From assembly GCF_001921865.1 (NCBI RefSeq), contig NZ_MSCT01000022.1:105754-169753 (forward strand): 64,000 bases of DNA, in the 5' to 3' direction. This DNA comes from Pseudomonas chlororaphis (lineage in GTDB: Bacteria; Pseudomonadota; Gammaproteobacteria; Pseudomonadales; Pseudomonadaceae). The notes under the pieces were generated by a model. That model made no database searches, was not told the DNA's origin, and saw only the letters and a program-made list of their open reading frames with translations. The position numbers were made by a program, and so were the translations under genes. This document shows, one piece after another, positions 1-9,611 of the stretch (the first letter of the stretch is position 1; each line of letters opens with the position of its first letter).

Positions 1-2
1 TC

Positions 3-952
<950 letters not shown>

Positions 953-956
<4 letters not shown>

Positions 957-3007
957 GTGCGCAAGATTTTCTGGTTGAACTGGGCACTGAAGAACTGCCA
1001 CCCAAAGCCCTGAACACCCTGGCCGAAGCCTTCCTGGGCGGTATCGAAAAAGGCCTGCAGGCCGCCGGCCTGAACTTCAAGGCCAAGCATGTATACGCCG
1101 CGCCGCGCCGCCTGGCCGTGCTGATCAGCGGCCTGGCCACCCAGCAGCCGGACCGCAGCATCAACCTCGACGGCCCGCCGCGCCAGGCCGCCTTCGACGC
1201 CGACGGCAACCCGACCCAGGCCGCCCTGGGCTTCGCCAAGAAATGTGGCGTGGACCTGAGCGAAATCGACCAGAGCGGGCCAAAGCTGCGCTACAGCCAG
1301 AGCATCCAGGGCAAGCCGACCGCCAGCCTGCTGCCGACCATCGTCGAAGACTCGCTGAACGACCTGCCGATTCCCAAGCGCATGCGCTGGGCCGCGCGCA
1401 AGGAAGAGTTCGTGCGCCCGACCCAATGGCTGGTGATGCTGCTGGGCGATGACGTCATCGACTGCACCATCCTTGCGCAGAAAGCCGGTCGCGACTCCCG
1501 CGGCCACCGCTTCCATCACCCGCAAAACGTGCGTATCACCTCGCCGGCCAACTACCTGGCCGACCTGCGCGCCGCCTACGTGCTGGCCGACGCCACCGAG
1601 CGTCGCGAGCTGATCAGCAAGCGCACCGAAGAACTGGCGCGCCTGCAGGAAGGCACCGCCATCGTTCCGGCCGACCTGCTGGACGAAGTGACCGCCCTGG
1701 TGGAATGGCCGGTGCCGCTGGTGTGCTCGTTCGAGGAGCGTTTCCTCGAAGTGCCGCAAGAAGCCCTGATCACCACCATGCAGGACAACCAGAAGTACTT
1801 CTGCCTGCTGGACGTCGACGGCAAGCTGCTGCCGCGTTTCATCACCGTGGCCAACATCGAAAGCAAGGACCCGCGCCAGATCATCGAAGGCAACGAGAAA
1901 GTCGTTCGCCCACGCCTGACCGACGCCGAGTTCTTCTTCAAGCAGGACAAGAAGCAGAAGCTCGAAGACTTCAACCAGCGCCTGCAGAACGTGGTGTTCC
2001 AGGAGAAGCTGGGCAGCGTCTACGACAAGGCCGAGCGCGTTTCGAAGCTGGCTGCGTTCATTGCCCCGCGCATCGGCGGCGACGCCCAGCGCGCAGCCCG
2101 CGCGGGCCTGCTGTCGAAGTGCGACCTGGCCACCGAAATGGTCGGCGAGTTCCCGGAAATGCAAGGTATCGCCGGTTACTACTACGCCCTCAATGACGGT
2201 GAGCCGGAAGATGTCGCCCTGGCGCTGAACGAGCAGTACATGCCGCGCGGCGCCGGCGCCGAACTGCCAAGCACCGTCACCGGTGCCGCCGTGGCCATCG
2301 CCGACAAGCTCGACACCCTGGTCGGCATCTTCGGCATCGGCATGCTGCCGACCGGCAGCAAGGACCCGTACGCGCTGCGTCGCGCCGCGCTGGGCGTGTT
2401 GCGCATCCTGATCGACAAGAAGCTCGACCTGGACCTGACCGAAGCCGTGGCGTTCGCCGTCGGTGCGTTCGGCAGCAAGGTCAAGAACGCGGGCCTCGCC
2501 GACCAGGTGCTGGAGTTCATCTTCGACCGCCTGCGCGCGCGTTACGAAGACGAAGGCGTGGATGTCGCCACCTACCTGTCGGTCCGCGCCCTGAAGCCGG
2601 GTTCGGCCCTGGACTTCGACCAGCGCGTGCAGGCCGTCCAGGCCTTCCGCAAGCTGCCGGAAGCCGCCGCGCTGGCCGCGGTGAACAAGCGCGTCTCGAA
2701 CCTGCTGAGCAAGGTCGAAGGCAGCGTGCCGACCACCGTGGAAGCCAAGTACTTCGACAACGCTAACGAGTTCTCCCTGTATTCGGCGATCCAGCAAGCG
2801 GACCAGGCCGTACAGCCAATGGCCGCGGCGCGTCAGTACAGCGAGACCCTGGCCCGCCTGGCGGCCCTGCGCGAGCCGGTCGACGCCTTCTTCGAGGCGG
2901 TGATGGTCAATGCCGAAGACGCCAAGGTACGGGCCAACCGCTACGCGCTGCTGGCGCGCCTGCGGGGCCTGTTCCTGGGTGTGGCCGACATTTCGGTCCT
3001 GAGCTGA
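953..3007 (+). CDS. glyS: Glycyl-tRNA synthetase beta subunit
   Basis: 684 aa, normal length for GlyS. It begins [20 protein letters not shown], the conserved start of this family. The beta chain binds tRNA-Gly and contributes an HD-like middle region and a C-terminal anticodon-binding domain. It works only with GlyQ, whose gene overlaps it by 4 bases. The C-terminal region (roughly residues 560-684) fits the DALR anticodon-binding fold, including the stretch VNAEDAKVRANRYALLARL. No frameshift or missing segment is visible. Confidence 0.97.
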
Positions 3008-3026
3008 TTCACGTAAGGAAGTGCTT

Positions 3027-3560
3027 TTGAAACTGCTGATTCTCGATCGGGATGGCGTGATCAATCACGACTCCGACGCTTACATCAAATCGGTGGCGGA
3101 GTGGATTCCGCTCCCCGGCTCGATCGAAGCCATCGCGCAGTTGAGCAAGGCCGGCTGGACGGTAGCGGTCGCTACCAACCAGTCCGGCATCGCTCGCGGC
3201 TACTACGATGTCGCCACCCTGGACGCCATGCACGAGCGCCTGCGCACGCTGGTGGCCGAGCAGGGCGGCGAACTCGGCCTTGTCGTCTATTGCCCGCACG
3301 GCCCGGACGAAGGCTGCGCCTGCCGCAAACCCAAGCCCGGCATGCTGCAGACCATTGCCCGGCACTACCAGGCGGATCTTGCGGGGCTATGGTTTGTCGG
3401 TGACAGTCTCGGTGACCTGGAAGCCGCAAAAGCCGTCGACTCTCAGCCAGTTTTGGTAAAGACCGGGAAAGGCGAAAAGACCCTGGGGAAAACCCTGCCG
3501 GTAGGTACCTTGATTTTTGACGACCTGGCGGCTGTTGCCGCTGAACTTATCCACAATTAG
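3027..3560 (+). CDS. gmhB: D-glycero-beta-D-manno-heptose 1,7-bisphosphate 7-phosphatase
   Basis: About 177 aa HAD-superfamily phosphatase that removes the 7-phosphate of heptose bisphosphate in the ADP-heptose pathway for the LPS inner core. The catalytic DRDGV motif (nucleophile and acid Asp at residues 7 and 9) is at the N-terminus. ATNQSGIARG is HAD motif II, and a CPHGPDEGCACRKPKPG segment provides the Cys/His zinc site of GmhB. I chose the TTG at 3027 because AAGGAA at 3015-3020 is 6 bases upstream. The in-frame GTG at 3021 would overlap the ribosome binding site and add only two residues. It lies 13-19 bases after glyS, probably the same transcript, and is followed by the acyltransferase plsC. 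Confidence 0.93.
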   Translation: MKLLILDRDGVINHDSDAYIKSVAEWIPLPGSIEAIAQLSKAGWTVAVATNQSGIARGYYDVATLDAMHERLRTLVAEQGGELGLVVYCPHGPDEGCACRKPKPGMLQTIARHYQADLAGLWFVGDSLGDLEAAKAVDSQPVLVKTGKGEKTLGKTLPVGTLIFDDLAAVAAELIHN

Positions 3561-3644
3561 AGTTTCTTCTGACATCCTGGCCAAGGACTGTTCGGGAGTG
3601 CGCTTTTTTAGAGGCGGGCAGTGCCCGCAACGGTAAACGCCACT

Positions 3645-4415
3645 ATGTCGATCGTGCAGGCAATCAGAACCTTCTTCTTTTACCTGCTGCTGGGCACCAG
3701 TTCGTTGCTGTGGTGCTCCCTGAGCTTTTTTATCGCGCCCTTCCTGCCGTTCAAGGCGCGTTATCGCTTTATCAACGTCTACTGGTGCCGCTGCGCGTTG
3801 TGGCTGACCAAGGTATTCCTGAACATCCACGTGGAAGTGAAGGGGGCAGAAAACATCCCCGAGCGTCCTTGCGTGATTGTCTCGAACCACCAGAGCACCT
3901 GGGAGACGTTCTTTCTCTCGGCCTATTTCGAGCCGCTGAGCCAGGTGCTCAAGCGCGAACTGCTGTACGTGCCGTTCTTCGGCTGGGCCATGGCCATGCT
4001 GCGGCCGATCGCCATCGACCGCGACAACCCCAAGGCCGCGCTCAAGCAAGTGGCCAGCAAAGGCGACGAGCTGCTCAAGGATAAAGTCTGGGTGCTGATC
4101 TTCCCGGAAGGCACCCGAGTGCCCTATGGCCAGATCGGCAAGTTCTCCCGCAGCGGTAGCGCCCTGGCGGTGAACGCCGATCTGCCGGTGCTGCCGGTGG
4201 CGCACAACGCCGGCAAGTTCTGGCCAAAGACGGGTTGGATCAGGCACCCCGGCACCATCACTGTGATGATCGGCGCGCCGATGTACGCCGAAGGCTCCGG
4301 CCCCCGCGCCATCGCCGAGCTCAACGACCGGGTCGCGGCCTGGAACGAACAGGCGCAACGGGACATGGGTTCGCTGCCTCCGGTCGCGGTGAAACCGGAC
4401 CAGCTGGCGAGCTGA
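3645..4415 (+). CDS. plsC: 1-acyl-sn-glycerol-3-phosphate acyltransferase
   Basis: 256 aa inner-membrane PlsC-family enzyme that acylates lysophosphatidic acid to phosphatidic acid. An N-terminal membrane segment spans about residues 8-33. The acyltransferase motif I is NHQSTWE, with catalytic His82 and Glu87 where most members have Asp (HX4D becomes HX4E). Motif III is FPEGTR at 153-158. The ATG at 3645 is preferred. A GTG at 3621 would extend the protein by 8 residues but starts inside a small hairpin (GCGGGC/GCCCGC, 3613-3627). The gene follows gmhB by 84 bases, so envelope-lipid genes are grouped. A second, shorter PlsC-like protein is encoded at 59809-60432. Confidence 0.92.
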   Translation: MSIVQAIRTFFFYLLLGTSSLLWCSLSFFIAPFLPFKARYRFINVYWCRCALWLTKVFLNIHVEVKGAENIPERPCVIVSNHQSTWETFFLSAYFEPLSQVLKRELLYVPFFGWAMAMLRPIAIDRDNPKAALKQVASKGDELLKDKVWVLIFPEGTRVPYGQIGKFSRSGSALAVNADLPVLPVAHNAGKFWPKTGWIRHPGTITVMIGAPMYAEGSGPRAIAELNDRVAAWNEQAQRDMGSLPPVAVKPDQLAS

Positions 4416-4510
4416 AGATCTGTGGATAACCTGTGTACCGTTTTATTGAAAATCGCTATATCGATTTCACAACCTTATGATTTATATACATATTTCATAA
4501 AGCCATAAAA

Positions 4511-4540
4511 GTCCGGAAAACGTGCATAAGTTTTTCGGAC
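4511..4540. other. AT-containing hairpin next to a terminator
   Basis: Inverted repeat GTCCGGAAAA ... TTTTTCGGAC with a 10-base loop and one mismatch. It lies 4 bases upstream of the perfect intrinsic terminator at 4545-4575, between the convergent plsC and histidine kinase genes. It may help terminate transcription arriving from the minus strand, where the distal terminator lacks a T-tract. Confidence 0.4.
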
Positions 4541-4544
4541 GCTC

Positions 4545-4576
4545 AAGACCGGCCCTTGCGGCCGGTCTTTTTTTTG
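4545..4576 (+). terminator. Rho-independent terminator after plsC
   Basis: Perfect 10-bp stem AAGACCGGCC / GGCCGGTCTT (4545-4554 with 4560-4569), a 5-base loop and a run of T immediately after. It ends the plus-strand glyQ-plsC segment and lies 10 bases before the 3' end of the minus-strand sensor kinase gene. Confidence 0.9.
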
Positions 4577-4585
4577 AGCCGATAT

Positions 4586-6913
4586 TCAGTCTGCGAGCAG
4601 GGGCAACTGGAGGCTGAACGTGGTGCCCTGGCCGACCACGCTGCGGCAGAGAATCCGCCCCTCATGCCGGTCGACCACCGCCTTGACCATCGACAAGCCC
4701 AGCCCCAGGCCTTCACTGCCCTGGGCCGAGGCGAAGCGCTGGTACTGCACGAACAACTGCGGCAGATCGTCAGCCGCAATGCCTTTGCCCTGGTCACTGA
4801 TCTCGCAGGTCAGCCAACCCTCCGTACAGGCGACCTGCACCCGCACGGTCGAACCCGCGGGGCTGTACTTGACGGCGTTTTCCAGCAGGTTGAACAACGC
4901 CCGGGTCAGCAGCGACTGATCGGCCAGCACCATGCCTTCGGCATCGTCGTCGAGGTCGTGCAGCAGCTGGATGTTTTTCAGTTGGGCAATGGTCATGGCC
5001 TGGTCGAAGGCATCCAGTACCAACATGGCGAACATGCTCGGCTGGAACTGATAGGCCTCGGACTCGGCCTTCGCCAGTTGCACGAACGCCTCGGTAAGCC
5101 CCAGCGCGCGGCGCACCTGCAGTTCGATCTGGCTGTAGATCCGCATGTCCCCCAGGCCTTGGTGCCGCTGTACGTCGAGCAAGGCGAGGATCGCCGAATG
5201 CGGCGCGCGCAGGTCGTGGGACAGGAAGCGCAGCAGCGTCGCCCGCTGCTGTTCGGCATCCCGCTCCAGGCTCAGGTCGGTGAGGCTCAGCAGCCAGCCG
5301 ATCGGCGTGTCGCTGTCGGTCGGCAGCAGGGGCGCCAGGTCCACGCGCAAGCTGCGCTGTTCGACGTCACGGAATTCCAGGGCCTGCAATTGCGCCAGGG
5401 CAGGGCGCTGCCCGTCCTGCAAGCCGGGGTAGCCAAGGGCCGCCAGCTGCTGCACCAGGTCTTCGCCAATCAGGGCGTTGCCGAACACGTCGCGGGCGTT
5501 GCGGTTGGCCAGCAGCACGCAGCCGTCCGGATCGCTGATCAGGGTCGCCACCGGCAGGTATTCCAAACCGTCGGCAATGAACCGGCGGGTGTCGCGGGTA
5601 CGGCTCAGAGCCTGCTCCAGCGCCACGATCTGCCCCTGCAGCACGTCCCCGGCAGGCGCCTGGATACGCCGGCGTTCGGGCAAGACCTTCGGCTCGTGGT
5701 CCAGGCGCTCCAGCTCCCAGCCGAAGTAGGCCAGGATCACGCTCAGACGCCGCCAGTTCCAGATCAGGTAAGCCAGCAGCATGCCCAGCAGGCTGGCCAC
5801 CGGCGGCCACCAGAGGCCCAGGCGCAACAGCCCGGCCGAGCCGAGCAAGGCAACGGCCATGCAGCCGAGGGTCAACCATAAGGCGTGCCGCGGCTGTACC
5901 AGGAGCAACCCCAGCAAGGCCGCCACCAGCAACAGCGACAACGCTGCCGCCGGCCATTGCCCCAGGGTCACGATGCTGCGCTGCTGCAACAAGCCGTTGA
6001 GCAGGTTGGCCTGGATCTCGATGCCGGGGGTCGTGCCGACGCTGGCCGACTGCGGGGTGACATACCGGTCGCCAAGACCCGGCGCGGTGGTGCCGATCAG
6101 GATCAGCCGGTCGCGCAGCAACTGCGGCGGGACTTCGCCACGCAATACGCTGACATAGGGAACGCTGGGAAAACCGGCATGCGGGCTGATGAAGGGGATG
6201 CGTATTTCGTTGCTGCGCAGCCAGCCCTGGGCAATCTGCGCCGTGTCCGAACCCGGCATCGACAACGCAGTGCCCGGGTGCGCCTGTTGATAAAGCAGCC
6301 AGGCCAATTGCGCCTTGGGCGCCTGCGGCGGACCCTCGCGCAGGTAGACGCTGCGGACTGTGCCATCGGTGTCGGCTTCGGCATTGATATGCCCGACTGC
6401 CTTGGCGCACTGGCTCAACGGTTGCACCGGCTCGATTTCGCCCAGGGGCTGGCCGTAGCGGGCCACGCTCTCGCGCAGCAGGGGCAGGAACACCTCGCCG
6501 TTGCGGCAGACCGCCTGCGCCAAGCGTTGGTCGTTCTCAGAGATGCTGTCGGGCTCGCTGAAGATCACGTCGAACAACACGCCCTGGACCTTGGCCGCCG
6601 TCAGCCGATCCAGCAGGTCGGCGTGCAGGGTGCGCGGCCAGGGCCACTGGCCCAGTTGCTGCAGGCTGTAGTCGTCGATGGTGATCATCAGCAGGCGCGA
6701 ATCGACCGGCAGCGGGCTGAGCCGCCGCAGGTTGTCGTACAGCAGGTTGTTCAGCGCCAGCCCATGACTCAGCGACAGCAGCGCGGTCAACGGCAGGAGA
6801 ACCAGGCTGACCCAGGCCCATTCCCGCACCAGACCGCCGAACAGTCGCTGGGCTTGCGTCGGCTCCCTGCCCTCGGGTCGGCGCCAGCGCCTCACCGACA
6901 CGCCACCGCGCAC
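4586..6913 (-). CDS. CHASE2-domain sensor histidine kinase
   Basis: 775 aa membrane sensor kinase. Order: cytoplasmic N-terminus, TM segment (about 32-50), extracytoplasmic CHASE2 domain (about 58-310), three TM helices (about 320-388), a PAS-like region (about 445-555), a HisKA domain with H-box FLSHDLRAP (His566), then HATPase_c with the N-box LLENAVKYS (Asn679), DQGKGIA and GLGLGLS. It begins with GTG directly after the stop of the upstream FecR-domain gene (no gap), so the two are coupled. Its ligand is unknown. The likely partner is the OmpR-type regulator at 9612-10331, since no other regulator lies nearby; that pairing is inference. Confidence 0.85.
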   Translation of the reverse strand: MRGGVSVRRWRRPEGREPTQAQRLFGGLVREWAWVSLVLLPLTALLSLSHGLALNNLLYDNLRRLSPLPVDSRLLMITIDDYSLQQLGQWPWPRTLHADLLDRLTAAKVQGVLFDVIFSEPDSISENDQRLAQAVCRNGEVFLPLLRESVARYGQPLGEIEPVQPLSQCAKAVGHINAEADTDGTVRSVYLREGPPQAPKAQLAWLLYQQAHPGTALSMPGSDTAQIAQGWLRSNEIRIPFISPHAGFPSVPYVSVLRGEVPPQLLRDRLILIGTTAPGLGDRYVTPQSASVGTTPGIEIQANLLNGLLQQRSIVTLGQWPAAALSLLLVAALLGLLLVQPRHALWLTLGCMAVALLGSAGLLRLGLWWPPVASLLGMLLAYLIWNWRRLSVILAYFGWELERLDHEPKVLPERRRIQAPAGDVLQGQIVALEQALSRTRDTRRFIADGLEYLPVATLISDPDGCVLLANRNARDVFGNALIGEDLVQQLAALGYPGLQDGQRPALAQLQALEFRDVEQRSLRVDLAPLLPTDSDTPIGWLLSLTDLSLERDAEQQRATLLRFLSHDLRAPHSAILALLDVQRHQGLGDMRIYSQIELQVRRALGLTEAFVQLAKAESEAYQFQPSMFAMLVLDAFDQAMTIAQLKNIQLLHDLDDDAEGMVLADQSLLTRALFNLLENAVKYSPAGSTVRVQVACTEGWLTCEISDQGKGIAADDLPQLFVQYQRFASAQGSEGLGLGLSMVKAVVDRHEGRILCRSVVGQGTTFSLQLPLLAD

Positions 6914-7900
6914 TTACTGAACACGCGTGGTCCTGGGGTAATAGAAGATGTCATAGACCCCCGTCTCTCCTTCGAGTCCCTGCTCATCGAAAGCAGACAG
7001 GCGGACATGATAAAAAAACGCTTCCAGGCCGCTGAAGTTGACTTCCGGCGTGCTGGAAAACTGTTCCTGCTTGATATTGAGGAACGCCTTGTCGGTCGCC
7101 ACCTGGGCGCGGTAACGCTTGGCGCCCGGCAGAGGTTTCATGATCAGTTGCCAGACCGGCAGATCGCCCCTCTGGCCAGCCTGGCCCATCAGCTGCGGCG
7201 CAGGCAACAGATCGACCGGTTTCAGCGGGCCTTCCTTGTGGATACGCAACCCTTGCCGCCCCATGACCTGAACCTCGCCGGCCACCGGCCCTACCGGTTT
7301 ATCCACAGGGCGTTTCTTGCCCTTGGTCTTTGGCGGTGCTTCGCCGTCTTCACGGTTGACCGCTACCTGGCCGTTGAGCACTTCCACCAACGACTGCTGA
7401 TCGTCGTTGCGTACCCGGAAGTGCGTACCGCGCACACCCAATACGCCAATCGGCGTAACGATCTGGAAACGGTCGTAATCGCTGGCGCGCTTGATCACAT
7501 AGGACTCGATCTGGCCCTGCTCGAGCGCGATCTGAGGGATCGCATGCTCTTCGTTCAGGTGCAGGGTGATCTGCGAGCTGGAGGGCAGTACCACCAGCGA
7601 GCCATCGCCCAGGGACAAGCTGACAAACGCCGAAGGCGAGGTCTTCACCCCTTCGAGCTCATCGACGCTCATGCCCTCTTCCAGGGGCACCTGGTTGCCT
7701 TTGGCATCCAGCTTCCAGGCTTCGCCCGTGAGGTGCTCGACCGTTGCCGGCAGCGGCTGGCCGCGGCATTGCTGGTTGTCATCGATATAAGGAGGACGCT
7801 TGGGCGCCGCAATGGCAGCCTGCGCGGTGGTAAAGGCCATGGCGCTGCCGAGAAGAAACGACGCGAGCAGGGCCCGGTGGCGGATGTGCAAAGAGGTCAT
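6914..7900 (-). CDS. Exported FecR-domain protein
   Basis: About 328 aa. The chosen ATG at 7900 places a signal peptide first (MTSLHIRHRALLASFLLGSA, then an AQAA cleavage region). The open frame extends upstream to 8035 but that part has no leader character. A FecR domain fills the middle, including the conserved PIGVLGVRGTHFRVR-type segment before a basic KGKKRP stretch. The C-terminal half looks like a fibronectin-like repeat (VWQLIMKPLPGAKRYRAQV). It is probably periplasmic. Lying directly upstream of the CHASE2 kinase, it may present a signal to that sensor rather than act as a classical anti-sigma regulator; no sigma factor gene is adjacent. A perfect DnaA box lies in the coding region at 7299-7307. 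Confidence 0.78.
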   Translation of the reverse strand: MTSLHIRHRALLASFLLGSAMAFTTAQAAIAAPKRPPYIDDNQQCRGQPLPATVEHLTGEAWKLDAKGNQVPLEEGMSVDELEGVKTSPSAFVSLSLGDGSLVVLPSSSQITLHLNEEHAIPQIALEQGQIESYVIKRASDYDRFQIVTPIGVLGVRGTHFRVRNDDQQSLVEVLNGQVAVNREDGEAPPKTKGKKRPVDKPVGPVAGEVQVMGRQGLRIHKEGPLKPVDLLPAPQLMGQAGQRGDLPVWQLIMKPLPGAKRYRAQVATDKAFLNIKQEQFSSTPEVNFSGLEAFFYHVRLSAFDEQGLEGETGVYDIFYYPRTTRVQ

Positions 7901-8098
7901 GGGTTCATTCGGTCCGTAGTCGCGCTCTTCTGAAGTCCGTGCCATTAGAACTGCATTATTAGCGTTCTGACCATACCTCTCGAGCAAGGCGGCCAGTGTC
8001 ATTTCCTGCCAGGGACAAACAGCACAACCGCTCAAGAGCGGCTGTGCTGTCTGGCGCGATGATCGGCCGGATGCACTCGACGCATCCAGCCGCTCCGG

Positions 8099-8788
8099 TC
8101 AGTCCCGCTCGCTGGAGATCAAGCGATAGGCCAGCGCGCCCAGGCCGGCGCCCAGCAGAGGCGCAACCCAGAACAGCCACAGCTGGGACACCGCCCACTC
8201 GCCGGCGAAGAAGGCCACCGCGGTGCTGCGAGCCGGGTTGACCGAGGTATTGGTGACGGGAATGCTGATCAGGTGGATCAGGGTCAGCGTCAGGCCAATG
8301 GCGATCGGTGCGAAGCCGGCGGATGCGCGCTTGGCGGTGGCGCCCAGGATGATCAACAGGAACATCGCGGTGAGCACGACCTCGGTCAGCAGCGCGGCGA
8401 ACATCGAGTAACCGCCCGGGGAGTGTTCGCCATAACCGTTGGCCGCGAAGCCCGCCGAAGCATCGAACCCGGTCTTGCCGGAAGCGATCAGGAACAATAC
8501 GCCGCCAGCGGCCAGGCCACCGAGCACCTGGGCGACGATGTAAGGCAGCAGCCGGCTAGCGGGAAAGCGCCCGCCCAACCACAGGCCAACCGAAACCGCG
8601 GGGTTGAAGTGTCCACCGGAAATCGGGCCCACGGCGTACGCCATGGTCAGGACACTCAGGCCAAAGGCCAGGGCCACCCCCAGGTAACCGATCCCGAACT
8701 GTGGAACGCCGGCCGCCAGCACGGCGCTCCCGCATCCGCCCAGGACCAACCAGAACGTACCGAAAAATTCAGCGCCGAATGTCTTCAT
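8099..8788 (-). CDS. aqpZ: Aquaporin Z
   Basis: 229 aa, six-helix MIP-family water channel of the inner membrane. Both NPA boxes are present (NPAVS, residues 62-66, and NPARS, 184-188). The residues expected in the water-selective filter are Phe42, His172, Thr181 and Arg187, the AqpZ set rather than the glycerol-facilitator set. It separates the FecR/CHASE2 genes from the response regulator. Its upstream region (8789-9092) holds two palindromes described separately, which might be operators for osmotic control. I see no clear -35/-10 promoter. Confidence 0.95.
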   Translation of the reverse strand: MKTFGAEFFGTFWLVLGGCGSAVLAAGVPQFGIGYLGVALAFGLSVLTMAYAVGPISGGHFNPAVSVGLWLGGRFPASRLLPYIVAQVLGGLAAGGVLFLIASGKTGFDASAGFAANGYGEHSPGGYSMFAALLTEVVLTAMFLLIILGATAKRASAGFAPIAIGLTLTLIHLISIPVTNTSVNPARSTAVAFFAGEWAVSQLWLFWVAPLLGAGLGALAYRLISSERD

Positions 8789-8863
8789 CAGAGATTTTCA
8801 CCGATAGAAAATGAGGAGTTGTTTGTTGGTTGGCGACGCATGGGGCCGCGCGGGAGAGGAGGG

Positions 8864-8890
8864 ATGACACATCCCTGTGTCGAAGCATTA
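8864..8890. repeat. Palindromic repeat, copy 1 (GACACA-N4-TGTGTC)
   Basis: The sequence GACACATCCCTGTGTC (8866-8881) is a perfect 6-bp inverted repeat around 4 bases. The surrounding GATGACAC...TCCCTGTGTCG.AGCA.T block recurs at 8971-8997. It lies about 75-100 bases upstream of the aqpZ start, a position suitable for an operator or a leader structure. Confidence 0.5.
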
Positions 8891-8970
8891 CGTCCTGAGG
8901 AGGCACTCCCTGTATTCCCCTGTACTGCAAGCCGCGGACGAACCCCGACCTGACGCCCGCCAATCCGGCG

Positions 8971-8997
8971 GATGACACTCCCTGTGTCGGAGCAATT
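8971..8997. repeat. Palindromic repeat, copy 2 (GACAC-N5-GTGTC)
   Basis: GACACTCCCTGTGTC (8973-8987) repeats the palindrome at 8866-8881 and is followed by GGAGCAATTC. The block GTCGGAGCAATTC recurs at about 9498-9510, upstream of the response regulator. Apart from these copies the stretch 8789-9092 between aqpZ and the small exported protein holds no open frame I would call. Confidence 0.45.
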
Positions 8998-9092
8998 CCG
9001 GTTGCCCCCTGTGTGCCACTCAGCAACTGCGAATTTACCGGCACGCCGTGGGGGCCGGGCCGATTTGCAATATTTGTTCAGAATTGTCTGAT

Positions 9093-9383
9093 CTAGAACA
9101 CCCAACGCTGCTGCTCCTGGTGCACGACAGGCTGTGCCATCTGTGGAGCAGCGATCGGCGCGAATCCCTGGGAGTCGCTGAAGCCGATGGGCGTCACGGA
9201 TGGGCTGAAATAGCGCTGCACCGGCAAGGCATAGTCCGAAGACGGCAGCGCGGGTTGTTCCGCGGTCGCCCCCAGGCCCAGGCCCAAGCAAACCGCGAGC
9301 ATCAGTGTGGCAAATCGAGCCAGGCCCGGCGCATGCGCAATACGTGCGACCAGCAACCGCCCCCTCCCCAGCATCTTCCCCAT
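9093..9383 (-). CDS. Small exported protein of unknown function
   Basis: 96 aa. A basic N-terminus is followed by a hydrophobic stretch ending near TAEQPALP, which reads as a signal peptide or a single membrane anchor of about 40 residues (long N-region). The mature part is about 50 residues, rich in Pro, Gln and Ser, and ends QQRWVF. A good ribosome binding site (GCAAGGAA, 8 bases before ATG) supports it as a real gene. It is divergent from the response regulator gene at 9612, with 228 bases between. I do not recognise a family. Co-location with the FecR/CHASE2 block suggests an envelope-sensing role, without direct evidence. Confidence 0.55.
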   Translation of the reverse strand: MGKMLGRGRLLVARIAHAPGLARFATLMLAVCLGLGLGATAEQPALPSSDYALPVQRYFSPSVTPIGFSDSQGFAPIAAPQMAQPVVHQEQQRWVF

Positions 9384-9611
9384 AGTCCTTTTCCTTGCAC
9401 GTTCGAGCCGGTATCGTTCTGCAACGCATGCAGGCCGCGACAGTGCTCCTGTCGGCTACCGGCCATATGACATCAGCGTACCGAGCAACGGTATGAGTCG
9501 GAGCAATTCGCCACAATTGTTCAGATTCCTCCGAACGGCCTAAACTCAGCGCCATAAAGGCCTCAAGAAAAAGCCATCAGCACTCTCTCGTGATAGAAGG
9601 AACTGCCCCGC

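Noticed and set aside
5885..7933. 682-codon plus-strand frame opposite the CHASE2 kinase and FecR genes
   Set aside because: Crosses two real genes, no ribosome binding site or motif; GC-driven shadow.
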